Source of the DNA: Blakeslea trispora
Lineage: Eukaryota > Mucoromycota > Mucoromycetes > Mucorales > Choanephoraceae
DNA length: 46,687 nt
Direction of reading: 5' to 3'
Assembly (NCBI GenBank): GCA_025331445.1
Contig: JAIWNE010000170.1
Coordinates: 1-46,687, forward strand
The first letter of the stretch is position 1; every line of letters starts with the position of its first letter. The notes beneath the pieces were generated by a model. The model saw only the letters and a list, made by a program, of their open reading frames with translations. It was not told the DNA's origin and did not search any database. This document shows positions 1 to 9,846 of the stretch, one piece after another. The position numbers and the translations under genes are program-made.

Positions 1-365
1 CAACAACATCAACAACAACATCCGATTATGTTCAATCGATAGAACGACTCAGATCGTTATATACTTTAGCTATTGACGAGGTAAGAAAGAAAGAAAGAAA
101 GGTAATTTAGGATGAAAGTAACTCATGTTCTTTATCTTAGTTAAACTATGCCATTGATTCTCAAGGATCATCTTACTATTCAGGCGATCTTGTTACAGCG
201 CGTGAAGCATTAGATGATTGTGCTAACGCATTCATGCAGCTGCTCTTACATACCACAGATCCAGTCACACGTGAAAGTCTCCAGAGTTACATGGCTCCTC
301 GTCTGATGCGACTTCAAAAGAAGTTAGATGCTCTGCCTGAAGCAGATGAAGATAACGATGACTAA
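1..365 (+). CDS. 3' end of an unrecognised gene (possible MIT-like helical protein)
   Basis: Two exons are visible: 1-80 (open in the frame starting at base 3) and 141-365, separated by a 60-base GT-AG intron at 81-140 that contains GAAA repeats. They join in phase and give about 100 C-terminal residues ending in TAA at 363-365. The peptide starts in a Thr/Ser-rich stretch, then forms a predicted helical bundle of about 80 residues (LYTLAIDE ... ARALDD-like ... LMRLQKKLDALP), and ends in an acidic tail (EADEDNDD). The spacing of helices recalls MIT-type three-helix domains, but no diagnostic residue confirms this. The start and most of the gene lie outside the window. I do not recognise the family. 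Confidence is in the coding call, not in a function. Confidence 0.6.
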
Positions 366-2113
366 TTATGCTCTCTTTTTTTTTGTTTTGTATATTTTTA
401 TATTTGATACCTTATCTCCCCCCTCCTTTTATTTAATACTTGTATATATTGTGTACATATCTCCTTTTTTCTCTCTTTTTTCATAACAAACAAACTTATC
501 ACATGTAATAAAGTGTTTTGTATTTATATGGAATTATCCTTATTCTCTCTTTCAAATATAATAATCATATCAAAAGGATAATTTCAAGCTGACATCATTT
601 CTTCTAACAATAATAAAGAAATTCATGCAAATGAGTTGCACTATATAGACAACAAATGTATGTTAACAAATGCTTCCATATCAAGTTGTTCATGGCTAGC
701 AAACCTTTCCCTGTAGAACTGGTTTGATAGTTGTTATCGTTGCCAATGTCTTTGTTATAAGCATATGAAATCAAATATCAATAGCACATGTTATCAGTTT
801 TTATTCATCTATTTTCTTTGTTGTTCCAATCGGTCAAATTCGATTTCCAAAATGCGCAAGAGTGTTACACTGACGTTATCTGTTGAAGGTTGTACATGAG
901 CTTGTCAAGTAAGTTCAAGAATAAAAGATGAGTCATGCTGTAATAGGAAAAATTAGGAACCCCGCCAAATTCCTGCAAACACAACAAATTACTAATTGTG
1001 GTAGTTTAATGCAAAAATCCATTGCATAAACATAATTTCTTCCATCTTTCTCACACTACATAAATTCAGATTTGGAATGAGAAGGATGAGCTTCAGTTTA
1101 CTCAAGTCTTATGTAATCAAGTCGTATATCCTATTTTTGGTATTTTTTTTTTGAATTCTTCCTGGGGGGTATGATTTACACCAAGTAAGCCCTGTAAAGA
1201 AAGAAATGTATTAGTTTAGAAAGAAAAAAAAAGTTCTACACACTAAAATATATCACGTTTTATTTTCTATTTCGACAAATGGTTTAGGAGACAAAAGCAT
1301 GAATCAGATACACCTGGTAAAAATAAAGTAATAATTTAAAATGTCCTTTTATATATAAAAAAAACAAAGAATAAAAACAATACAAATAAGCTCTGTTGCA
1401 AATGAAAGCATGAAGCATTCACGCTCCGGTAGCCCAAGGGCCAAAGTAAGCAACAAAGCCTTTTATTTTATTTTTTCAAGACCTTTATTTCAGTCGATAG
1501 AAATCAGGGGGGGTTTTCTTTTTAACAGCTACCTGGCTTTCATCAACAATAGTGCGTTTATTAATTCCATATCAGCCACACAAGAAATTTCATTTTAAAA
1601 AACAGAAACATGCTATTGTTAAAATGCCCAAGGCAAGAGCAAGGACTGTTGTCTTTTGTACAAAACTCAAAGTAATACGTTACAGAATATACATCAATTG
1701 TTCATTCTATTCCAACTCGTCTTTATGTCATTTATTGAGTCAAAGTGATGTAGAGTGTGCATGTTGAAATTGATAAATCTGTTTGAAATTTGGTTTCTTG
1801 GCTCACCTCTGTATGATGAAATATGATTGCTGATTGTACAGTACGCATCATTCTCAAACATGGCTTGTATTGATCTGTTGAATTACTGCGATCAATAAAG
1901 ACAACAATGGCTGAGCAACAAGATCCTCTCTCTCTGATGACAAGCAAATGCTGCTTATTTATGCCAAACTGATTTCTTGTCCTTGCTTGTCTGTTTCTGT
2001 TCATATAGTTAGCCAACAGCATCAGCCATAAGTTGTTTCTTTTTGCGAAATAAAAAAGAAATGTCAAGTTTATTGTTTCAAGTAATCGTGTATACATTAA
2101 ATAGGATATTGAT
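366..2113. other. Convergent intergenic region, no gene seen
   Basis: AT-rich spacer between the 3' ends of the first gene (+) and SDE2 (-). Short reading frames on both strands have no start context, no recognisable domain and biased composition. T- and A-runs and an AATAAA near 505-515 probably belong to the 3' untranslated region of the upstream gene. No tRNA-like or transposase-like signal was recognised. Confidence 0.5.
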
Positions 2114-2917
2114 TTATTGTGCCTTCTGCTTGCCCTTGTCCTTCTTTCTGCAGCCTGTTTTGGGCTGTGTTTGTTCTTCTTCCTTTTCCTCCTTTTCTTC
2201 TTCCTCCTCTTCTTCTCCCTTTTCTTCTTCTTCTTCTTCCTCTTCTTCCTCATCAGAAATATCATCATCAAACAGACTGGCAGATGAAGAAGCAACTGGC
2301 TTATGCACCAGCTTTTGTCGCTTCATAGCACTTCCTACTGCGGATTTGACATTTTCAACCATATCCTCTCTGTCTTCTAAAAACTTGTTGTCGTCAAATA
2401 GATGCTTTCTAGGTTCTCTCTCCTTCAAGGCCTCCTCGATCTTTCGCTTTAACTTTTCTCTCTTCTCTGCTTCTCTTTCAGGCAAAGCATCTAATTCTTC
2501 TTGAAGCCTTTTATAAAAAGGTTAGGGGGTGATTAACAATAGCTCAATAAGAACATGTGAAATCTTACTTTTTAGCATCATTCACTGTACGAATACGTCG
2601 ACCTTGCAAATCTCGACAGGCTTCAAAGTTGGTCGTCTTTTGTGCATTCATACGGCCACCTTGAGCACGCAACATGGAACCAAAACCACCTTTGCCACCC
2701 AACAATCTGCCCGATAATGTGATGAAGAGATCATGGGTACTTCCACATGAGCTTGATTGTGCAAATAGTGACCATCCAATGTTCTCAGCACTTGATCATC
2801 CACCGGAATAGAAGTAGCAGAATAGATGTGGTTTTTTAGATCGAGTGTGGTATTGTGTTGCTCAACAGGAAAGCAGATGGGCTTTCCGTTCTGTAAACTA
2901 ACAATGACTTGTCTCAT
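2114..2917 (-). CDS. sde2: SDE2-like ubiquitin-fold protein, with a frameshift in exon 1
   Basis: Sde2 proteins carry an N-terminal ubiquitin fold that is cut before a conserved lysine to release an active C-terminal part acting in pre-mRNA splicing, silencing and genome stability. Exon 1 is 2917-2569 and exon 2 is 2507-2114, around a 61-base GT-AG intron (2568-2508). The start [12 protein letters not shown] opens a ubiquitin-like stretch of about 55 residues. The diagnostic site [17 protein letters not shown], then [12 protein letters not shown], follows in a different frame. The switch lies near the GGG run at 2735-2737 (CCC on the coding strand); one more base there would make the two exons exactly 248 codons, and no GT-AG intron fits. 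The C-terminal half is a charged helix followed by a long Glu/Lys run and a basic tail. Family assignment is firm; whether the frameshift is real is open. Confidence 0.85.
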
Positions 2918-3060
2918 AGGTGAAAGAAAAAGAAAAAAAAATATGTAGGAGTTTGAATGGATGGAGCCTGTCTCTTTTTTTTTTTAATAGTGATGGGATA
3001 ATGGTTTAATGTAGAGAAATATATAAAAAAAAATTAAAATTAAGTAAATGTTGTCAAAGC

Positions 3061-4599
3061 TTAAGATTGCTTGCATTCAGGAGCATTTTCACCCTTGGTA
3101 GGTTGCTATGGAGAACAAGATGAGTCAATATGAACAATAGAGATAGCTCTTTTATAAAAAAAAAAACTTACAGCATCATCGTCATCATCATCTTCATCAT
3201 CCTCTTCATCATCATCATCTTCGTTGTCTTCGTCAGTAAGGAAATCATCCTAAAACAATAACAAGTCAGAACACATGAACTGGCAACAAAATCCCGAGCA
3301 CTTACCTCAAAGTCATCCTCATCATCGTAGTCTTCGTATTCAAGAGCCTTACCGGTGAAGAAGTCGACAGCATGAGGAATGATCTTTTCCTTGAATTCTT
3401 CACCCATTTCGTAATCAGCTTCCAACTTGGCATCCAAGCCTTCAGCTTCTTCTTCGTCGAGTTCGTTTTCATCTTCAGGAATGGTAGGAGGGTTGAAGAA
3501 GTTGAAGAAGGTTTCAGCAGGAACAGTACGCTTGACAACGCGAGTCTTGTTGGTACCCTTGTGACGTTGCTTCTTGGTTTCGACAGTGACAGTCAAGTCC
3601 TTGCCATCCTTCCAGTGGATTTCACAACCTTCAGCAAAGTCATAAACATAGTCACCACCACTGACGTTGTCTTGGTAATGGTAAGTCTTGGTCAAGACCT
3701 TATCGGTGAAGAAATCGTTTTCGGCAAACTCGAATTCGAGACGGAAACCGGGCTTTTCGAGGTAAGTCATACGGATATCAACCAAGTGCTTCAAGGCGTC
3801 ACAGTCTTCTTCGGAGATGCTGTCACCAATTTGAGGGTGAGTCTTGAGGGCGGTCAACCAGAATTCGGGAATACCAACAACATTGGCTTCTTCTTCATCT
3901 TCGTCCATCTTCTTTTCCTTTTCAGCTTGAGCTTCTTCGGCTTGTTCTTCTTCGTCTTCTTCGTCAACCTTGGCACCGATAGCAACTTCTTCTTCGGTGG
4001 GTTCGTATTGACCAGAGACAACTTCGGCACGCTTGGTGTACAAAGGACGGTATAATTCAAGGTACTTCTTTTCTAAAGCCAAAACTTCTTCTTGGAACTT
4101 GCCTTCCAATTCAGTGTGCTTGGATTGAAGGTACTTGAGACCGTTGATACGGCGTTGAACAGAGGCAGGGAGGGGTTCACCGAGAAGGTTGCCCAATTTA
4201 CCTTGAAGCATGTTCATAAGAGCGGGATTAGCAGCAGCAGCGCCTAAAATAAAGTTTTTGTAAGTATAAAAAAAAAAAACTTTGTCCCCATTTTTTTTTT
4301 TTGAAATCTATCATACAACTTCCAAAAATAAACCCAAAAAAAATGAATGAATGACTTTACCAGGAGTAGTGATGGTTTCCATTTCTTCAGTTATAGCAGG
4401 GACAGAAGGGTTAAATTGAGAGTTGATAGGGGCAGTATTGATAGGTGTATTTTGAGGTGTGGGTGCAGTAATTTTCTTGTTCTTGATTTCAACTAATCAA
4501 AACAAAGTTTTAACCAACGATTCCCCTCTTTATTTTATCGCTATGCTTTTTTATTTTCGAGCATTTTTCTCAGTTATCTTTACCTGCTTGCTGTTCCAT
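3061..4599 (-). CDS. nap1: Nucleosome assembly protein NAP1 with CaaX-like C-terminus
   Basis: Histone H2A-H2B chaperone of the NAP/SET family, about 402 residues. Five exons: 4599-4584, 4492-4361, 4243-3306, 3249-3172 and 3105-3061; all junctions are GT-AG and in frame. The start MEQQA is only 16 bases long and precedes a 91-base intron. The middle exon carries the whole NAP fold: the dimerisation helix (LQSKHTELEGKFQEEVLALE), the PEFWLTALKTHPQIGDSISE segment, the KTYHYQDN region and the motif FFNFFNPPTIPE. Two short 3' exons encode an Asp/Glu-rich tail and the last residues PECKQS. CKQS is a CaaX-like end, as in animal NAP1L1 (CKQQ), and Ser at the last position favours farnesyl addition. 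Antisense reading frames over the acidic tail are composition artefacts. Expected in cytosol and nucleus. Confidence 0.95.
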
Positions 4600-7500
4600 G
4601 AAAACAAAGAAAGAAAAAAAAAAAGAGAGAGAGAAAAAAAAGGAAATAAAATATAAAAACTGACACAGAAAAACTTTTTTTTTTTTTTTAATAATAAAGC
4701 GAGTTTTAAACTTTAGGGCTTGGGAGATGATTAGAGCCAAATCCCTTTTGAATGCAAAAAGTTTTTCTGTGACTTCAATCAAACCCATTTTTTTTTTTCT
4801 TGATCTTATCCCCCCCAACAAAAAATTCCCCAATATTGAATTTGGCGGATTTATTATTTTGCAGAATATGCTCTTACTTTCACTCTCTTTGAGGTCCTTT
4901 GATTGTTGTCTAAGAACACACTTGTCATTCGAATAATGTACAGACTAGAATTTTCCTTTGAAAATATCAGTCTCGTGTAACTGAAACATTTTCAAACTGA
5001 TAACGCGAAAGGGTCTTACTATCCATAGAATAGCCACTTATGCTGGTCAAGACTGAAAACAAGAGGGCTGATTGATAGTTCATTTACTATCATATCACCT
5101 TGTCGTCATCATGTTTCTTTTGGCGTGTTATATGATATAGTATTACACAAGCCTTGCTACATCCTGTTGTTTCTGTTCTGTGTCTAATCGTATTGAAAAC
5201 TGTCCTTTTTTCGATCTTTATAACACAAGAATAGAATGATCAGACCTCTTTATTCAAACTTACTTACTTCTTCATCATCTTCTTTTGCGACATGTTCTAT
5301 TTTCTGCTATTAAATAGTCGTGTCATTTCTTTATTAAGTTGATGATGACAAGTGGATTGTTACACTTGTCTCTTGAAAATCTTTTTTTTTTTTTGGCTGT
5401 ACATGGTACTGTATGATAGTGAAGGCATGGTCTAGGGCCAAACCACCATCAGTCTTTTTTTTTTTTGCTTGCCATTTAAATTTAGGTTAGTACTTTGAAG
5501 GATCAGAGAGGATTATGAGCATAGAGTCGATCCAAATCAATTGAATTATTACCCTCTCATGACTTCAATGTTAGGCATCAATCTACATTCATTCATGAAG
5601 ACAAAGAATTACAATCATGAGCTCATTTTCCAAAGGCAAACTTAATCTTTTGCGATTCGGATTACAGTACTTCTGCCTGTAACAAGACTGCTGGTTTCAA
5701 TCACATGAATAGACATGACTTGCACCAAAGTAAGAAGCGGCAATGCAAGGCTGAAGGAATCTTCATTTCGTGAAAGCAGATTATCATCCTATAACACGTA
5801 TTAATATATAGTATTAACTCTTGTTTATATACCAAACTATTACGGGCGTGTTGTTCTTTTTTTTTTGCAGTCTCAATAAAGTAGAGTATGAACCCTCAAA
5901 TTATTTTGGATTGAGATGTAGGTCTTGAACCAGGACTTCCGATCAGCAGTACTTTTGTTTTCCTTGATGAAATTTCTTATACCTCCCTGCTATTCAAGTA
6001 TTTAAAAGAGAGAATCGTTTTGACGCAATAGATTTAGGTTCAACTTGGTTTGCCAAACTAAAGTCATTTGTTTATGATTCAAAGAATATGTTCATAAAAG
6101 AACGCAGGAAAATCTTATAACTTTAAGGATCATAGCTGCTGATCGTCAATTAGCAACTGACAGCATGAACTGCATTCGCTATGGAGCTTGATAGACTCAA
6201 TTTATCTTCTCATGCTTGGTATAGCCCAATTGCTACTGTTTATATGTTAAAGTACTAAAGACGAAGACTTACCACCTATCTTTAACAGTGTGTTATTGTA
6301 TCGAGATAAAATAGAAAGGAATGTGCAGACATCATTAGCACTTTACAAAGTAATCTGGTACACCAAAGAGTACACGAAGTAATTTAGGTATACTTTGTGA
6401 CATTGAGCCATGAGATTTGCCAACAAAGGTGTTGACACCAAAACAAGTCTTAGTACTGTGTACTTCTTGTGTAATACCAAAGCAGATTCCTTTCTTTACA
6501 GTTGCCTAGATTATAAGCATAACCAATAAGATGAGCTATACAAGAAGAATACCTACTCCAAAGGCAGATAAATGTTAGTTAGCTGCTTATATGACATGAT
6601 CAACTGGCATGTTTTTTGCTGAAATAATCTCAATATATCGTCCCATTCTCTCTCCTTTTTTTTTTCTTGCTACAGAATAATGAACAGTAATCACTGTAAA
6701 CAATCTATGCCAAACGTTTCCCTTTTCTTACTGATAATGAAGATCTGGTCTTTTTGTATAGTCCAACAAAGAACCAGGGTGCCCATCAACTAGACTAGTC
6801 TACCCAAAGAATAAACAAACAAACAATGTATCAGCCAATAATGTGGTCAATTTGCTTTATAAAAACAAAGAAAGCAAAAAGTTTCTTTTCTCAAATTATT
6901 ATAAAAATGAATCCATTATGATTAAAGGTAACAAGGCTGTTCAATAGACTACGAGGTATTTGCTAATGTCTGCTTAGATTAATACATCAAAACATTCTTA
7001 CTATTTATATGATATGTAAAAGAGAAATAGCTTGGAAAAAGGCATGTAGTTTATCATGCTTGTTGTCGCATATCTGTATTGTTCAAAGTGAATAGATTTC
7101 TTTTCAGTTATTTTTTTTCCTACAGATGAGGGGTAAGTAATCCATTTAAGAGCTGAAAAGATATCTAAAACTAAAACTATGTTTACATTTTAAGCTTCTT
7201 ATTATTAGAGGTAAGTTAATAAAACAAAAAAACGACATGCCTTAACAGACTGCCTGTAGTAAAGTCTAGGAAGAAACCGTTCCTTCACTGTTTACATAAA
7301 TAAGATCCTGGGAGCATTCAAATCAGTAAATACAACGAATAAAGTCAGCTTAAGGGCTGTAAACGACAATGACTGGCTATTAGAGTGAAGCAGAAATGGT
7401 GAAAATAGAATTTCACTGCCTCAGTTAAAGCTTTTTCTCCTTTCACCAGGCAAATGATTGAAAACAAACCATAATGCTCCATGGAACCTCATACAGTCTC

Positions 7501-7659
7501 TTAAAGTTACTTTTGGACATACTCACATAATTCTGAGAGTCAAAGTGTTTCTGTTGTAAGAAGCTTTCTTTCTTCACATCAATTCTTTCTTACATTTGAC
7601 CAAAATGTTCAAAATTGAGTTTTATACAAACTTGTATCCTATCTTTGATTTGAAAGCAA
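4600..7659. other. Gene-poor intergenic region, left part
   Basis: About 3 kb with no credible coding exon on either strand. The first 400 bases upstream of NAP1 hold long A- and T-runs and polypurine/polypyrimidine stretches that probably form its promoter and 5' untranslated region. The remainder is AT-rich with many stops in all frames. No tRNA cloverleaf could be formed: a GGTTCAAGACC-like box on the minus strand near 5935-5945 lacks a matching T stem. Confidence 0.5.
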
Positions 7660-7668
7660 GTTGCATGA

Positions 7669-7724
7669 CAAAAAAACATATCTCTAATACTTGAAACTTT
7701 ACAAAAAAAACATATCTCTAATAC
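7669..7724. repeat. Tandem direct repeat, two copies of about 22 bases
   Basis: Two near-identical copies of a block reading C, an A-run, then CATATCTCTAATAC lie at 7669-7690 and 7702-7724, with a period near 34 bases. They sit right at the C-terminal end of the dead Tc1-like transposase, so they may be a local duplication at the element edge. Confidence 0.8.
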
Positions 7725-8575
7725 ACTGTATGTCTGTCTTTTGGCCTTTATGACAGCTGCACACCTAGCTGGCATACTTTCGACCAAAGTGTGGGCAAGG
7801 TCCAATCATGATTTGGTTTATTCTTAATGGATGAGGGCGGTCAACTCCTTAACATCTTTCACTGTATACCCTCTCAGTAACCAAATCTTCTTTTCAATTA
7901 CCACCAATGGACCTAAACCGCCAGTTCCCAAAAAGAAACATGCCCATACCATCGCGAACTCCTCTTTGCCATACTTTATTGTTTCGATGATATCTCTCTT
8001 CACATACCACGCCTCTCCTTACAAATCACTTGGGGGGGGGGAAACACAACCATGACTCTCTACACAAAAAAAAACCGGAACTCATACTATCAGATGATAC
8101 CCCCCCCTCCCTCTCACTGGTAGTTTGGCCCAGTTTGGATGGACAAGTGCCCAATCCAGTCGGTTTGCCTTGTGTGTATCGGTCCGTTTTGGGTCTATGA
8201 GCCACCCAGAACAAATGGAAGGCCATTCTAGGCAAGGTACCAAATAACAGTGTCTTTGAAGACATCAAGTCCAAAGGTCTTGGCTTGTGCCTGAATTTTG
8301 GAAAAACAGGCGAGAGGGTTTTATGTCACCTATTGCAACAGCGCACGAATGCCACCCTCAGAAGCTCTCTTTAGTCTTTCAGATGACTTGGCTTTCTCGA
8401 CAAAGCTTCTCTTTTAGATGCTGTTAACTATGCTACGTGCAGAGCTTGGCTTTATTCCTGTTTGCTTTTTAATGTGCGAGTATGTTCTACCATCCATGCG
8501 CAAGTCATAAACTGCTTCTCTTGTGAAATCGTTGTGATTTTCTTAATTAGCGGACTTGAAGCTTTCGAATGAATG
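7690..8575 (-). mobile_element. Degenerate Tc1/mariner transposase remnant
   Basis: On the minus strand, pieces of a Tc1-like transposase appear in the right order but in changing frames. First is a helix-turn-helix segment (DFTREAVYDLRMDGRTYSHI, near 8550-8420). Then come the LTDxHKANRLDWALVHPNWA-like block (near 8210-8120) and the block VKRDIIETIKYGKEEFAMVW followed by GxGPLVVIE-like residues (near 8015-7900). Last is the C-terminal hallmark LVESMPARCAAVIKAK (near 7790-7740). Several stops and poly-C or poly-A slips break it, and the catalytic SPDLNP region between the last two blocks is missing, so an internal deletion has occurred. No terminal inverted repeats could be fixed by eye. The element is dead. 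Confidence 0.75.
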
Positions 8576-9764
8576 TGTTTCTTTTTCATGTCATGTAGTC
8601 AATGTTGAGTTGAATAAAAGATAAAAGAATGTTCATGTAGATCAAGCATCTTATTCTATTCAGCAAAAACGTTTTGCTGTGCGACTGCGTACAAAATCAA
8701 ATAAGCAAGGACAAACAGTCGTCTCATTTTGTTTGGAAAATATACAAGTAACATACATTTAAAGAAAGAGGCGAACTTAATCATTTACTCACGTACCTTC
8801 AAACTGCATGCATATATCCGCATATGATTACTCAACATGCTCGTCATACAGATATTTTAAATAAGAGAGATGTCTGCTCAATATGTCAGAAACACTTACT
8901 CTTGCAGGACAGATGAGCTTTACACTTGCTATCGAATTATGTCAACTAGCTGTTTCAGTGTTACTGAATTGATCCTGAGTGTCTCATTTCATCATTGGAC
9001 CTCCATACGCATTTGATGAACATGATATGCAAGGATGACTTGTGTTCTTCCAAAAGAGATAAATGACGATACGATTTGATCTATCAGAACACTTTTTTTT
9101 TTTCTCAAAGCAGCAAATGTCAAGACTCACTGCGGTTGGCATACTTTTTCTTTTGATCTCACATGTAAATCAACTACTGTTTTTCATTCTGGTATGGCAA
9201 TTAGACATGGCATCACTAAAAAAAAAGAATCTTGCTTACGATGAAACAGAGAGATACACTGCAAGGCTTGCAGCTTATTTTTTTTTATGTGTGATACTGG
9301 AATCATTCTTGTAGCACTTTCCTAAACACTATTTCTCAAGATAATTATAGAAAAAAAGGGCCCAAGCCTATAGTGACACAAAGAAATTGAAGGTGCTTTG
9401 TTTTCAAAATCTTTGCCTTGTACCTCAATCAACAATCATGTAAACGATAATCTAACCGGAACTTGATTACTTGTTTTTATGCAACCGTCTTTCATGGTTG
9501 CGATCTTACTTAAATTTGAGTGAGTGAACAGCGAGGGGGGGGGATTGTAAGAACATGCAAGGACTTTAATTCGAAAAGTGGCTTTTTTTTTTTGTACTCA
9601 TATCTCATTCGGCTTTTCTATTTGGAAAAGAAATAAGATACAAGGGGGGGGGGGGAAATACTATACATAGACAGATGGTCATTCATATGCACAGATAGGT
9701 TGAACATTCGGCATTTACAATGAAGTGAAATGATGGAACACAAGCATCGTAGATACATGGACAC
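8576..9764. other. Intergenic region upstream of the dioxygenase gene
   Basis: No credible gene. A reading frame at 9063-9314 is rich in Phe and Leu, has homopolymer runs and shows no known domain, so I do not call it. G-runs at 9535-9543 and 9643-9654 and T-runs are conspicuous. Confidence 0.45.
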
Positions 9765-9773
9765 TATATAAAA
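9765..9773 (+). promoter_or_regulatory. Possible TATA box of the dioxygenase gene
   Basis: TATATAAAA lies about 80 bases before the proposed start codon at 9847, a distance reasonable for a fungal TATA element with a short 5' leader. It is a sequence match only. Confidence 0.4.
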
Positions 9774-9846
9774 ATGTTACCATTTGAGTGGTTTTTTTTT
9801 GCTTTTTTTATTATTATTATTATAGTTTTTTCTTTAAAAAAACATC

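Noticed and set aside
1732..2295. 187-residue Lys/Arg-rich frame on the minus strand
   Set aside because: It overlaps SDE2 exon 2 in another frame; the basic run is the shifted reading of GAA/GAG repeats.
2043..2504. Long Ser/Phe-rich frame on the plus strand
   Set aside because: It is the antisense of the Glu/Lys-rich SDE2 C-terminus, a composition shadow.
3372..4055. 227-residue frame on the plus strand
   Set aside because: Antisense of the conserved NAP1 exon; hydrophobic composition follows from acidic codons on the other strand.
5920..6000. tRNA-like B box (GGTTCAAGACC on the minus strand)
   Set aside because: The T stem does not pair and no A box or acceptor stem can be placed at proper spacing.
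9063..9314. 83-residue Phe/Leu-rich frame
   Set aside because: Homopolymer-driven, no domain, no supporting splice structure or neighbour signal.
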